Assembly: GCA_039000515.1 (NCBI GenBank)
Contig: JBCFYV010011135.1
Location: 28,283,491-28,347,490 of the forward strand
Source: Timema cristinae
Lineage: Eukaryota > Arthropoda > Insecta > Phasmatodea > Timematidae
Length of the DNA: 64,000 nt
Direction of reading: 5' to 3'
Made by a program: the position numbers and the translations under genes. A model generated the notes under the pieces. The model ran no database searches and had not been told where the DNA came from. It saw only the letters and a program-made list of their open reading frames with translations. Shown here one piece after another: positions 1 to 12,747 of the stretch; the first letter of the stretch is position 1, and every line of letters starts with the position of its first letter.

Positions 1-170
1 CTCAGTTAGTAGTAGCATGTTTGTCTATAGAGCTAAGGGTCCCGGCTTTGATTCCCAGCATGGCCGAAAAATTTATCTTTGGTGAAATTTGGGCTTACCC
101 TTTCACAGTGATGAATTACCAGCCTGGGGACTGGATGTTGTGACTGTCCTAGTCTTAAGTTAGATTATAA
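1..170 (+). repeat. tRNA-headed SINE type C (head cut by window start)
   Basis: Starts CTCAGTTAGTAGTAGC with a B-box-like TTTGATTCC, then GGCCGAAAAATT and CCCTTTCACAGTGAT. The same body recurs at 11343-11520, 22464-22660 and 45680-45848. Confidence 0.7.
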
Positions 171-984
171 GGAATATGAAGTTATGACAGGCCTAGCAAG
201 CCGGTAGTGGAAAATATATGGCTTGAATAAAAAAAACTTATCGAGGCTGGAAAGGGTAATGGATGAAACAAATGTGTATTTCACGCATTTTCCTGTGGTA
301 CAATTTTACTGGAGTAACTATTCTACAACAAATTTCCCAATATTCCTCTTCCCCCCCACCCCACACCATCTCCCAATCTCTCTTTTAAGAAATCTCTTTA
401 AGGAAAACATCTTTTTTGCATTTTGAGGTATTTTTTTATAATATGTATTAGGAAGAAGATACAGGGAAAGTGGATAGAAACATAAAAGGGAACGAACACG
501 TTATGGCTTTTTATTAAACTATAAGAATCGGGTTCACACTTTACATTGCTGCCACTGGACAGAGAGGTAATGGCTGCCTCTGCCCGTTGGGCTTGAAAAC
601 ATTTAATACCAAACAATATGAGAAGTAATCAGACATACTTCGCTCCCCAAAAGATGTTGGCGGAGAATCAGCGTCACCACGCTGATTGGCTGGTATTAGC
701 GCTACATTTTCCCTACTTGGTGTGGTTATTTATTCCCCCTTGATTATAACAAAGATCTAATCTAAAAATAACCCAAAGCTTTTGGATAATAGTAAAATTA
801 ACTTAAATTTGGTCAAAATCAGACTTTAAACTATAAATGCTTTATAAAAAAAATGGAAAGCTACTGATTTTAAAAGTTAATAAATTGAAAATTCCTAGAA
901 ATGGATCTAAAATCTTACAAGAACATATAGATAGACATATTGAAATGAGAAACTTGCCCACTAATATTAAAACAAAATAAATTA
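171..984. other. Gene-free, with a transposon remnant at 388-590 (-)
   Basis: 388-590 reversed resembles 45290-45475 and 23548-23695 (shared GGTAATGGCTGCC, GTTCACACT and AAGGAAAAC blocks). The rest is AT-rich with nothing identifiable. Confidence 0.5.
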
Positions 985-1383
985 CAGTGGTAGCATTTAT
1001 GATTCAGACAACACAAATCTGCCTCGTCTATAATCCGGAGTGCCAAGATAAAATTAAATAATAAATATCCAACTATCAAGAAACATTGCCAAAAAATAAA
1101 CCCACGAAAACACTTGTTAGATAAAAAAAATCAAGACTTTTTTGTTGTTAAATTCTCACTTCATTATAATCTTTTGGAATTTGTGATATTTAGGAACAAC
1201 AAAAAAATGTGTAATGTGTGTTGTTTAAATAAAGTGAAAATGTTTCTACATTAACACTTGTGTATGTAATCATTCTGCTCATTTTTATTTTTGGTAAAAG
1301 TACTGTATTTTTGAAAATCAGGATGCATCGATAATCCAGACTAGGTTGATTCACAAATGGTCCGAATTATCAACGCTCCACTG
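985..1383. mobile_element. Pogo/Tigger-type MITE
   Basis: Ends CAGTGG (985) and its inverse CCACTG (1383), flanked by TA on both sides (983-984, 1384-1385). Homology inside the ends continues loosely (ATAATCCGGA against ATAATTCGGA). No coding capacity. Confidence 0.6.
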
Positions 1384-1385
1384 TA

Positions 1386-2639
1386 CTTAAACAGATAGAC
1401 TAAGGTAATGCCTATGATAGATAATAATTGTAAACATGCTGAAGTCTTCGAATAACATAATGGGCCAAAATTGATAAAAGAAAGTACAATTGAAATTGGG
1501 GTGTTTTATAACTCTTTAATGACAATGGGAACATATCGCTAACTGATAAACTTGAAGGGGATTGGGGGTGAGAGGTATATTGATGAAAATAAATTATTAC
1601 TTGTCCAAAAATCTTCTATCATAATTAGAGATAGGTCGAATCCACTATTATCCGAATCCTAGCAAATCGTTATACATTTTTAATGATGAAATAAACAAAT
1701 TAGATCTAGTTATCCTTTGATCAAATTTAATAATCATTTAAGGATATTTTATTGTATTAGGATATCAAAAATAAAAATACAGACATTTTTAATAAAGACC
1801 AAAACAACATGCTTAATAATTAAACATATATTGGAAATAGTGAACTCAATAATGCCTAAGTATGTTTTATTATTTTCTTATATATCCATCTATTTTCGAT
1901 TGGCCGGTACGGATAAATAAACAGTTTTATCGCTGTCTGAATTGACTATTTATTTTTTATGAAACCCAACAAAATGTCTAATTGAAGGATCGTATGCAAT
2001 ATATTGGGGTTATTTGCATAGTTGTAGATAATTAAAACCAGTTGGGTAGTAATAATTAACAGTATCTTTATTTTAATCATCACTCGGGCGAGTAAACATA
2101 ATATATGTCATGGCGACACTTTGCATCATGCGTAATGTGTTCTTATATTTGTTATTAAAAAAAGCTGTAATTTGTTTTATTTATTTTGAGTTTATTTGTA
2201 GTTCTAGTTTTGATTTTCAGTTTTTGAAGAGTTTTAGAAGTGAGCATGTGCAACTGTTTTGAGTCCAAGTTTCCCATACAGGTGGGAGGGTAAGGTACTA
2301 GGCACTAAAGATTTTCCACACCTAACAATTGTTTTTAAGAAGATTTTCATTCGTGTTTATCTCTTTTGTCCGACAAAATAAATATTAGAGATTATGTTGT
2401 GCTTTTCAAGTAGGCCTAACTAAGTAGTTTTTGAATTAAAAATATGCTTTGTTTATGAGGTGAAAGATTTGATGATCGAATCCAGTAAAACACTGAATCC
2501 TCGAATCTTGAATACTTGTCAGGATTCGGTGGATTTGAGGATTCTAAGATTCGAGTGGCACATTCATTCATAATTGATGACACTTGCAAGCCTTTAAAAA
2601 AACAATTTAATTTATGTGATTAATGTTAACTAATGATCC
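1386..2639. other. AT-rich gene-free stretch
   Basis: Nothing coding seen. GAATCC/GGATTC-rich pieces near 1636 and 2470-2560 resemble the repeats at 40.0 and 41.9 kb. Confidence 0.5.
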
Positions 2640-3470
2640 TGTAGTTCTGATTGGTTACAATCTATCTAGTTACCTCTACGATGCGATGATAGAAGAGTGT
2701 GGAAAACGCAACATTTTGTTTACTTTTGTACCTCCCAATTCACCACATTTGTGTCAACCACATGATGTTGCTTATTTCTGACCACTAAAGGCAGTTTGGA
2801 GGAAAATTCTAGAGGAATGGAATTTTTTTTTTTAATGTTGGATTTTTGCTTAAATCTGAGTTTCCTGATAAGTTAGATGAAGGAAGCATCGGAGAATGTT
2901 GGAATCAGCAATTCAGCAAAATGTTCTGTCGTGCTTCAGAGGGTTGGTTATATTTCCTTTAAATCGCAGTAATGTTCTGAAGAAACTTTCAGCAGGCATG
3001 GAAGAATGAGCTTCAAACCTCTTTGACTGTCTTAAAACTCAACAAAATCCTAATAGGTGAGCCAGCTAGTCATGGAAAAGGGTAAATGTTACACCTGGTA
3101 GGCTAGTTTATGTTAAATATCTTGGGAGATTCGTCCACAACATCTGATACTACTATTATTATAACTGATAGGTTAACTTTTATAAAGAACCGTATTCTTG
3201 GGGGAAAAAAATTGTTCCAAGCTACCAGTTTATCAGCAATGAAGAAGTAAACGTTGATTCACCGGATTCAAGTTCCACCAACATAAGTACCAGTTCTGAA
3301 GGCATTGATGAAGTGGATTCTCAAGAAACCAGCAGTGATAAATTGGACTTGACAAGCTTAATGGAAGGTGATTTTATATTTGGTCAATTTTGAAACAGAT
3401 GGACGTACACGAAAATTTATGTGGAAATTTCAGAATCTTCTTAAAAACGAGTATTGTAAGATTTGAGTTT
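2640..3470 (+). pseudogene. Broken pogo/Tigger-type DDE transposase
   Basis: Conceptual reading with stops and frame changes gives NLSSYLYDAMIEECGKRNI, FVPPNSPHLCQPHDVAYF, stop, PLKAVWRKILEEWN. Later come a Ser/Asp-rich stretch (SSSTNISTSSEG) and GRTRKFMWKFQNLLKNEY. These match the end of the DDE domain (PPNSTHLxQPLDVxFFxPLK) and the C-terminal tail of jerky/pogo transposases. The element is dead: internal stops, frameshifts, no 5' half. Confidence 0.75.
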
Positions 3471-6400
3471 TTAAGATAATTCAAAGGATATTAAAAACAT
3501 TCTTTCGCCATCAGTTGAAGAAAAGGGAATTATAAAATTAAGTCTGGATTTAGGAAAATATGAAACTAAAGATCTAAGTTGTGATAGTTATATTTTTCAT
3601 ATGCTTGATCATAAAATTGTTGAGGGATTACCGTAGTATGTGAAATTAAGTGTTTAGTTGACAAGAAATAGGTGTAGTTAAGTTTTTATAACTATAAAAA
3701 TGAATTATTATAATTTACTAGCTTTATTGATAGTAGAAATAGTCAAAATAAATATTTTATGGTGAGAAATAATTTTGTGATCATCAAAAAAATCTAATTC
3801 GAGATTTTGATAAATGTCAACGTTTCATAACCCCCGAAAAAAAATATTTTGGTTTACCGTCTGTCCGTACCTCGGGCTTTAGCCGAATCTATTTTACTGA
3901 TTGGGCTAAAACTTGATGTCTTGGATTTTCACAAGGTCACCCCGAGGGTTTTTTTGTAATTAAATATCCAACCCTAAAACTAAGGGTAGTTTATTGAAAA
4001 GCAAAGAGAAAAAAAAATACAAATTCTCAAAATTCTCTCTTACAATTTTGATTCAATTTTATATCTGAACACTGATCATTATTATTAATAAAATGGAAAT
4101 TATAATTTTCTCATAAAAATGACTTTGAGGGTACCGGTACCTTACATGGGGAAAATTCTCCAATTTCGATAATTTCTCCGGAGTTATTTGAGATATGAAA
4201 TAATTTATCATTGAAAAGTTGTAGTACAATTAAAAATAAAAACCTTTTAGTTAAAATTTATTAATATAAAACCAATAGTTTCTTAGATATAAGCAAATAT
4301 ATAAACTCTTAATTCAAGACTTTGAAAATTAATTTGATTTTTATGCTCTTTGGTGAACAAAGAAATTTCTCTTTTCTCACTTTTATTGTAAATACGGTAT
4401 GTCCCTAATGCCATAGAGCAAGAATTAACAGTGTATATTATTTCATTTATGATCTTTGGTTAAGTGTTTCCCCAACAATGCATATACCTATTGATTTGTT
4501 TCACAAAACATGAGTTTTTAGTAAATGTCTATTTTCAGATAAAAACGAGTTTGTGTAGTGTACCATACAATTTTGTTGTTGAAATTATTAGCTTAATAAC
4601 GTCCAATTTGTGTTAATATATATTTGGAATCACTATTGTTTATAGTTGATAAGAATTATATAAACTATGTGATCAATTTTACCCCTCTTTATGCTGCCAA
4701 AGTAATTATTTTATCATCAAGATATTGTTCTTAAAACTTTATTTAACATTACCTATCTTTTAATAGCGACATTAAAAATTTATATAAAAAAAACTAATTC
4801 TGATAAACTTTAATCGTATTGATGGTACATTATTAAAATGGAAAAAAAAAATAGCTAAAATATTTTAAGAAATTTTAGGTATTAATTTATATAATATTTT
4901 CGGTCTAGATTTTTAATAAAATGAATTTGATTATTTTATCTATTTTATCTAAAGTTGATTCGAAACGGTCTCTGATGACAAATGGTTAGTATTAAGGGCG
5001 TGATATAGTTTAGATAAAAAATTGTAAAATTTCCTCAGCTGTTGAAAACCCACGGTTTCTTATTGTGGAATAATTGACAATTTGGGGGTAAAATTTCTTT
5101 TAAATAAATATCCTGAATACTTCTGATCAGAAACTTTCCCAATGAATTATAAACACTGACCACAATTTTACTAGTTGTCTTGCGGGACACATTTGAATAA
5201 TATTATTTAAAAGTTTAATTTGTAAAAACTTAAATTTCCCTATTACTCCAAAAGATATTGAAAAGAAAGAACCTAAAATCTTGTTCAAAATTGTTCCTGT
5301 TACATATTTTCACAACGATTTAAAGGGGAAAAAATGTTCCAAATAAGTTAGGGATAGAAATAATCAGATGATAATACCCTGTTACTGAAACTGGTCCTAG
5401 AAAGCTGAGAGAAAATATATAGAAGAAAATAAAGTGTAAAAAAATATAGAGACAGGATATTAATAAGAATATTCCTTGCTCTAATGTCTGAAATTTTCAG
5501 AACCCACCAAACACCCTTATGTTTTTGGAACTTCCATAAAAATAAAAGATAAGTATAGAAATGCCACTCTAGTATTGGCCAGTATTTAGTAGAACTACAT
5601 CGATAGTGCTCCTGGCGTTAGTGCCTCAAACTAAAATATTTGAATTGGGACGTTACGCTTGAAACACAACACATTTTCTATACGAAATGATTATTAGTCA
5701 ATTATTATATCAAATTCAATCAAATGTAATTAAATTCTTTATTTTATAAATAAAGCACGTTATAAAATGTAAAATATAGAAAATCTATATAAACTCCTCT
5801 AAAATAAACGACAAATTGCTAACAAATCTGAATTTGGAAGAAAATAAACAAATAACTTGACTTGATTCGCTGGAATATTAAAGGCAAAAAGTAGGTAAGT
5901 AACCTAAACTGTACTTAATCTTGCTTGAAATTGTATTTTCTAACTCTGGGATTTAGTGGTAAGTCTCTTTTATACTGAATTGTATCTAAAGATAAAACTG
6001 TTTTGGCTTGAGTTAATCTTTTATAGTTAACACTAGTGGAATGCGACGATATTGTGTATCAGCTTTCGAAAATTGTTTTCAAAGTATTACCAATAAGAAA
6101 AATTATTAAATATTAAGAATACTAGAAGAGGGAACGAACTATCTTTGTCTCTCACCTACTACTCTTTTAAAAAAAAAGTGCCAAGAAGACCAGTTCAGAA
6201 AGGGAATTACATTATTTTAGGAAAATAACTTCATGAAGAGGTAAAGATGTTTATTAGGGGTCACTTTATATATATATAAATCAAAGTGCGAGGGTGACGT
6301 ATAGGTTATTGGTGTATTAAAGCCAACTGTAGTCCTAATCTTAACTGAGCATTCTGATAGAGATATATTTAATTAGCATTGAACTCTTTACACATTTTTA

Positions 6401-6640
6401 TAAAGACGTATATCTTAAGCCGAAAAGGCTACTTGGATTGGTGGCAAGGGATAAACTAGATAAAATGAACATAAAATAAGAACCAAATAAAAGTTATTTA
6501 AATGAACACTTGGATTCAAAATGGCTTCCATGTCTTATCATATTTATTCCTCTAGTTAGATCTATAGCTAAACAGCGCTAGAGATATATATAATATATAG
6601 CAAGTTATTTTAAAATTGGCGGTAAATCTTTTCTGGTATC
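3471..6640. other. Long AT-rich gene-free stretch
   Basis: No ORF of note. 3810-3960 (AACCCCCGAAAAAAAATA, GTCTGTCCGTACCTCGG) resembles the dispersed element at 55.9-56.3 kb. The remainder shows only A/T tracts. Any ASB3-like promoter or 5' exon would lie near the right end, but no element is clear. Confidence 0.5.
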
Positions 6641-6747
6641 TGTGATTGAGAGACAACTTTATATAAATTATATTTTAATCAAGTTTATGAATAACTGTGA
6701 GCTTCTTTCGAATGTTTGTCATCAAGTAGCTGTCACATGCATTAGTA

Positions 6748-8397
6748 ATGCAGTTCAACGAAATATACCCTGGAAACTATCCTTCTCTGAGTGCCGCAGT
6801 AGCGTTGGGCGATTTAAATGCGGTTCGAAAACTGGCAAAAGTACGGAGTAGGCTGGACGCCCATGATAATCGTGGAAGAATTCCTCTTCATGAGGCCGCG
6901 TTTCACAATCGGCCCGAATGTGTGGACTTACTCCTGAAACGTAAACAAAATGTTGTGAATGCACGCACGTTTGAAGGAGAAACGCCACTATTTCTCGCCT
7001 GCAAAGCTGGTAGCTGCCTTTGTTTGGTTAAATCGCTGATTGAGAATGGAGCCGATGTTAATTTGGCTAACAACGAAGAGGTTACACCACTTCATGTGTG
7101 CAAAGACTATGAATTGGCGTTTTGTTTGATACAGGCAGGTGCAAATGTTAACGCACAAGATTTCAACAATTCCACCAAACTACATCTTTTACTCGAGACT
7201 GAAGGTAACAATTCATCAAACTCTTTAATTGATTTGTTGCTTTCGAGTGGAGCGAATCCCTCTTTAGAAGATGAATGTGGCAGGACTTGTCTGTTTGTTG
7301 CTGCCCAGTTCGGTAATATCCACGCTCTGAAGAAGATCATCGAATTCTTCCCTAATATTGATGTAAATCAAAGGGCAAATGACGGAGCAACTGCACTTAT
7401 GTTGGCCGCCCAAGGTGGCCATCTTATGACTATCAGGATCCTATTGGAAATAGGAGCCGACCCCAGCTTGGTTGATCATGACGGTCTTAACACTATGTAC
7501 ATGGCCATTTTAAAAAATAACATTGTCGTGCTCAAGCTCTTAATTAAGTTGACCGGTGGCGAAGCTGTTTTTTTAAATGATGTGACATGGCAGCAATGGT
7601 CTTATATGAAATTTGCCATTAAATCGAATGCTTTCGAATCTGTCAAAGTCCTTGCAAAAATATGTCAGCGACACGCAATTTATCCTAGATTCCGTTTGGG
7701 CCCACATCCTGTCCCTCGTGTGTCTTCCATAACCAGTAACACATTGTTTGATTTCTACAATAAACCTTTTGAAAGTGCGGTCAGTTATATTTTCTGCGCC
7801 ATAGGCCAAGAGGATATTTTAAAGTATTTAGATTGCCTGCTAGAATGTGGTTTCCCTGTAAATGATCAAGACGAACAGTGCACTTCACCGATTGCTTCAC
7901 TTTTTAATGCTGGTTATCGGCGTGAGATTGTGTTGGCGTGCCTAGACAAACTAATCTCAAAAGGGATAGATTTAAATTCTTCAGAGTCAAACGGTTTTAT
8001 TCCAGATGCCCTTCTGTTGGCGTTGTTGCGTTACAACACCGACGTTATGTTGTTTATTTTTCAGCACACTGATTTTGTGACCCCTGATAATGTTTTGGAA
8101 TTGTATTATTCCCATAATATTGTTGCTGGGTACAATTATATTTCTTCTGATGTACTTAACTTTCTTATCACACTGGGTATTGAATTCCCTCTTCCTGCCA
8201 AAATTGGTTATGAAGACGAGGTGAAAACGAAAATAAGAAAAGAGCTTGCAACTGCTGGTGTAACAACACTCAAGAAATTGTGTAGAGCCAAACTACGAAA
8301 ATTATTCAAGTCTAATTGTGGTGGTTATAATATAGATGAAATAATGGCCGAATTAAAACTGCCACTTTCGATCCTTCAGTTTCTAAAGTATCAATAA
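6748..8397 (+). CDS. ASB3-like: Ankyrin-repeat and SOCS-box protein, ASB3-like, single exon
   Basis: Intact 549-residue ORF. About eight ankyrin repeats fill roughly residues 12-290. Typical helices are seen, such as RIPLHEAAFHN, ETPLFLACKAG and TALMLAAQGGH, with loops ending GADVNLA, GANVNA and GADPSL. The middle is a more divergent helical stretch. The last 45 residues form a SOCS box: LKKLCRAKLRKLF, then an LPLSILQFL end. The N-terminal DNRG-IPLHEAA-HN and TFEG blocks match vertebrate ASB3 best (518 aa). By family knowledge, ASB proteins bind Elongin B/C and Cullin-5 and present substrates for ubiquitination; the substrate here is unknown. The chosen ATG opens the frame just before the first ankyrin helix. 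There is no intron in the coding region, although vertebrate ASB3 is split. AATAAA at 8587 and 12 A at 8608-8619 follow the stop. Family is secure; the ASB3 assignment is likely but needs a tree. Confidence 0.93.
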   Translation: MQFNEIYPGNYPSLSAAVALGDLNAVRKLAKVRSRLDAHDNRGRIPLHEAAFHNRPECVDLLLKRKQNVVNARTFEGETPLFLACKAGSCLCLVKSLIENGADVNLANNEEVTPLHVCKDYELAFCLIQAGANVNAQDFNNSTKLHLLLETEGNNSSNSLIDLLLSSGANPSLEDECGRTCLFVAAQFGNIHALKKIIEFFPNIDVNQRANDGATALMLAAQGGHLMTIRILLEIGADPSLVDHDGLNTMYMAILKNNIVVLKLLIKLTGGEAVFLNDVTWQQWSYMKFAIKSNAFESVKVLAKICQRHAIYPRFRLGPHPVPRVSSITSNTLFDFYNKPFESAVSYIFCAIGQEDILKYLDCLLECGFPVNDQDEQCTSPIASLFNAGYRREIVLACLDKLISKGIDLNSSESNGFIPDALLLALLRYNTDVMLFIFQHTDFVTPDNVLELYYSHNIVAGYNYISSDVLNFLITLGIEFPLPAKIGYEDEVKTKIRKELATAGVTTLKKLCRAKLRKLFKSNCGGYNIDEIMAELKLPLSILQFLKYQ

Positions 8398-8619
8398 ACC
8401 TGGCAAGTTGAACATGTTGATTCGAATAAATGTTTACCTTTCTTTTTCGAGGTTAAACATAAACAATCACCTCTTACCTCCTTTACTAAATAAAACTGTA
8501 TGTCAATTTCACTTTCATTAGCTGAAGTGCAAAAATTGTATTCATAATTAAAGTTTATAGACTTCTTTTTACGGAACTTAATATATAATAAAATCTTGTT
8601 ATTATGTAAAAAAAAAAAA
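8398..8619 (+). promoter_or_regulatory. 3' UTR, poly(A) signals and genomic A-tract of the ASB3-like gene
   Basis: AATAAA motifs occur near 8426, 8488 and 8587. The last is followed 16 bp later by 12 consecutive A residues (8608-8619). A genomic A-tract at the expected cleavage site is what a reverse-transcribed mRNA leaves behind. I did not find a clear flanking target duplication. Confidence 0.6.
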
Positions 8620-9405
8620 CTTGTTTATTTTGTTCATAAACACAATCTATGTTTTTTTCTTCTTCTTTAGCACTAGGTTTAGTACCTGTTCAAGTTACAC
8701 GCACACAATCCATGTGTAATGCAATAGATTTGACCCTAAGGAGTATTTGAAAGCATTGACCATTTATCATTCTAATTATTCATATATTCAAAAATATTTT
8801 ACATATAATTAAACATATTTTACTTTATTTAAATTTTACAACCTATTACGTGGCGCTTAAATCACGTCTTCCTCTAAATTATTTACTAGTTAGTTCGCGC
8901 CTCGTGGTACGATGGCAGCATCTACTGGAGCTAAACTTAAGAAATGTTAACGTCTTTTAACGTAATCCAGACAAGTTAAGATCTTTTAAAGTATTTCCTC
9001 TTCGAGAAGATTCCACACGCAATAGGTATTTTTGTTCTGAGTTTGTAGGTGTGTAATTTACCGTTAGAAAGGTTCCTTCGAGAAGCTTCTATTGAACTCA
9101 GATATATGTGACTTTTTGAAACTTCGTATTTTACTGTGCAATCAGTCGTGGTCTTGAATGGACGTGCTTTAAGCGATCGGTGATTATAAGTTGCTAGGCC
9201 CTCGACATGATCGTGTTTCGATTAGAATATTAATACCAATATGTTTTCAATTTAAGGAATAAATAGATATCAAACTTTATGATATATTATCATTTATTAA
9301 AGTCTAATGATAAGGAACGAGGCATTATAAGTAAAGCACATAGTTGCGTAATAGAAACGATGATTTACGGAGTGACTCTTAAATGATTCTGTTATGTAAT
9401 ATAAC
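8620..9405. other. Gene-free stretch downstream of the ASB3-like gene
   Basis: AT-rich. 8690-8730 (TACCTGTTCAAGTTACACGC) resembles the shared SINE tail in reverse; otherwise nothing. Confidence 0.4.
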
Positions 9406-9407
9406 AA

Positions 9408-9556
9408 ATAGCATTCTAACGTGGGGAGGAGAAATATAACAAATGACGTCCAACGAGGGGCTGAAAAGAAGTATAACAAATGACTCCCAATCACGGGGCT
9501 ATTATACGTCAATAAAAAGAGAAGTATAGCAAATGGCGACACAACGTGGGGGTTAA
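9408..9556. repeat. Degenerate short tandem repeat, about 55 bp, three to four copies
   Basis: Repeated GTATAACAAATGACxxCCAA blocks, each followed by a CACGGGG/CGAGGGG/CGTGGGG stretch. Confidence 0.5.
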
Positions 9557-9559
9557 TAT

Positions 9560-11340
9560 GCAACTATTAACACTTGCCGCGAACACGAAACATAACACAT
9601 GTTAACACAATGAACACACCCAAGGTACGCTCGAGCTAGATGTCTTGTCATAGGTTACAGGTATTTGATTATGGCATTGCTTACATCACCCAGTACTCAG
9701 CAGTTATTTTTTAAACAGTCACACATGCATATTTAAAAAAAAAACACCAAGTAATGACATTAATTGGATATTGGTGTTGATTTTAAAGTTGTTGTTTTTA
9801 GAAATGTGCAACAATTTTTTTTCAATTCGAGACGGGAATATAAAAAAGTATCGAGACACAAGATCGAAACAAAAATGTAAATTATGTTTATTAAAGTAAA
9901 TATATAGTTTAAAAGAGTTCTTTTTTGATATTTGATCTGACGTTTTCTTTAGATTTTCTTATAGTTCATTTAAATACTTGAGATATAACTCGTACACATT
10001 TTAAATTCAATTAATAAAATAGTGATAGTGTGTTACAATGAACACTATTTATAAAAGCTTATATTGTCAATGTTTGATATTGAAAAAACAATATTTATAA
10101 CCAAAACATTTCTAATAATGGCTGTTTGGGTTGGGTGGGGGAAATGGGTTATTACGGTATTATTGGAAATGATAAATTCTTGGTTTAGGCTTTTTAATCT
10201 CTTAAGGCCATTATTTGCTCCACCCCCCCCCCCCTGGAATTTTCGAATCTCGCACATCCCTAGTTTTTTCCCTTAATTAATTTTAAGTATTTAACATGAA
10301 TTTTCTAAACTGATTATTTTAGCACACGAGGGATTTTTTTGTGAGTGAGAGGTATTTTAATTTTCACACCCTTTCCTGGATTCTCTAACACAAACGACAT
10401 TGAACCAACAACGTCTTTACATACCCTCAGAAGGTAGTTGCGCTACGGATTTTTTATCACCGAAGAAAAATCATTTTACCCCTCTTCAAACCCACAAACC
10501 TCGGGTTCTCGGACGAGCACTTTACCCCAAGACCTCGGAGGTAGACTTATTTCTGTTGCACCAATGGTCCATGTACTCCATCAGTTCGTATCGGTGCCAT
10601 TTTCAATGTATCTAAGAAATAATTTATTAATCTCGAAAATGTACTCCCCTTTCTTGAGAGTCTTGGTCTCTGATAGCAATGTGGTATCGATACTTTTTTT
10701 TTAACATCCCTAGTCACTAACACGAGCTCGGTGACTTGAACAACCGAAGGTACAACTGCTCTCGGTGAAGGAAGCCTTGTAACGGATAGGGTGACTGTTT
10801 CTCATTGTGTACACCAGGAGTTCCGCCATATTTTTTTTTTATGGTCTTGGGCGGTTACCACATACAGTAGGCTCTCAGAAATTCGGACACACAGTTGTTG
10901 GCACCAGTCATCGCAATCCAAGGTCATTCAACTGTATAACCTCTCAGTTTGTTTGTGTAACAATCGTGCTGTGTTTGCTAGTTTTACATTTCAATAACGT
11001 GTTATTCGAATCAATACAACATTATATATACAGTACTCTACTGAGTTTCTGTATAACACACACATAATATATTGTACCATCCAATACTACAGTACAGTAC
11101 AACTGTTCCTATAATATTCGATACTGTACTGTGATTCATTCTTGTTTAGTAAACGTTACATAGTAAACATATATCTCATGCGAGTTTATTCGTAAAACTC
11201 GATACCATCTCGCTCCACATCAGGTCGAGACTCTACTGTACTGAAGATACCCAGGCTCAGCTAGATAGATATCTACGAAGCAAGTTTTATGAGTTAAAAT
11301 GATATTTAACAGACAGTTTTGATGTAAATGTGTGAATCCA
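9560..11340. other. Gene-free stretch
   Basis: A poly-C run at 10222-10233 and a few overlapping short ORFs (10400-11067) in competing frames, with no protein signature. Nothing else identified. Confidence 0.45.
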
Positions 11341-11342
11341 AC

Positions 11343-11520
11343 ACCTTAGCTCAGTCAGTAATGTGTGTCTTGACAACTGAGCTAAGGGTGACAGGTTCGA
11401 TTCCTGGAATGGCCGAAAAATTCATCATTTGTTATAGGGGTTTACCCTTTCACGGTGATAAATTAAAGGTCGAGGGATGGATGTTGTGTCTGTTATAAAT
11501 ATAAATTAGTTAATAAGCCG
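11343..11520 (+). repeat. SINE type C
   Basis: Head CTTAGCTCAGTCAGTAATG, B box GGTTCGATTCC, body GGCCGAAAAATTCATCA and CCCTTTCACGGTGAT, end GGATGTTGTGTCTGT. Confidence 0.75.
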
Positions 11521-12680
11521 TGTGCTGATACACTCAATGTACATCAAATACCTCATATGAATGAAAATTATGTATATATGGTTTAGGTTGGGATACAATA
11601 AAGAAATAATTTTTAATAAACCTTTAATTAGAATATGTCAAAAAGAGTACATAATTTGTTTAAAGTAAACATGATTTTTTTTTTCTTATAAACTAATGCA
11701 AATAGAGAGAATATTTCATAACAAAGTCATAGTATCATCCACATGTGATAAGAAATTAATAGAAAGTCATAATTTAAAATAATGAAAAGCTTAGAAAGCT
11801 ATTTTAATTAACTGATGATAATGTACTATAAAGTTTCAATAAACTAAAAAATAAAAAATTACAACATAAGCAGTGTTATGATCTAAAAAAAAAAATGTTT
11901 TCTACACAAGTAATTGCTACACTTAAAAAATGTTTCACAGTTATGGAATGAAATATTATAATATAATTTTATGATAATTTTTTTTTTTCCTTAGTTGGTT
12001 TCCCACTTCACGCACACACACAAATGAGGAAACATTTACTTTAAATTCAACCTTCCTCCTCCTTAACCCAATATTATAAATATGCGGCTAATACATATAC
12101 ATATACAACAAAAAAACATATTTTTATAACAATTTTTACTTCAGCATTCCCCCCCCCCCCTCCCCGCATCATACACCGTTTTGAGTCTAGCATATATGTA
12201 CTAATTAGTAATGTGCTAGGGATGAATTTAGAGAAAATGTATCGACATTTGCGTGGAGCATGGGAAACCTTTTGGAAAAAACCAACAAAAAAACACACCA
12301 TCAATACGCACGCACAACCAGGATTCAAAATCCGATCTCTTCATTGACAATCAGTTTAGTCGATTGCAAGAATAGCACCTTGGACCACCAAAGAAGTCTT
12401 AATCCAATGATAGTTTGAAAGCGTACGAAATATTCTTCCCGCTTTTATCTCCTCTATTTCGTCAAATTACTCAAATCTTTTTATCAGTAAATATGTTTTC
12501 CAATAAAATCGATGGCCATGCCTCTGACTGTGTTACGTTAATACTAAAGTTATTCTTCAAACCGCTAGATTAAAACAAAATCAATCTCAAGAACCGACAC
12601 CAATGGATGACACTTTTTTTTTAATACCAGTCTTACACAACCATCCTAATAATAAGAATGATTGCACGGCCGTGAGCGAG
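11521..12680. other. AT-rich stretch with a degenerate SINE (about 12195-12400, -)
   Basis: The SINE relic shows GGATTCAAAATCCGATCTC and a reversed tRNA-like head near 12390. Poly-C at 12150. This region is downstream of UBC9 exon 5b and may hold its 3' UTR. Confidence 0.4.
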
Positions 12681-12747
12681 TTATTCTTGCATGGTCACAG
12701 TTCGGGCGTAAGCGCGTACCCTCTTCTCGTACTCGACAGGATTTTGA
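12681..12747 (-). CDS. UBE2I: UBC9 alternative last exon 5b
   Basis: 67 bp, the same length and phase as 5a: completes Cys138 as TGT, then [21 protein letters not shown] and TAA. Acceptor TTCTATTTTCAG, sharing its last 10 bases with 5a. Compared with 5a, of 22 codons 5 are identical, 9 differ synonymously and 8 change the residue. A relic would not keep that pattern. ATTAAA occurs downstream on the minus strand near 12620. Confidence 0.85.

Noticed and set aside
6642..6851. 69-codon ORF overlapping the ASB3-like start
   Set aside because: Different frame; the ankyrin frame is clearly the coding one.
10400..11067. Overlapping ORFs of 68-88 codons
   Set aside because: Two competing frames, no conserved motif, no splice context.
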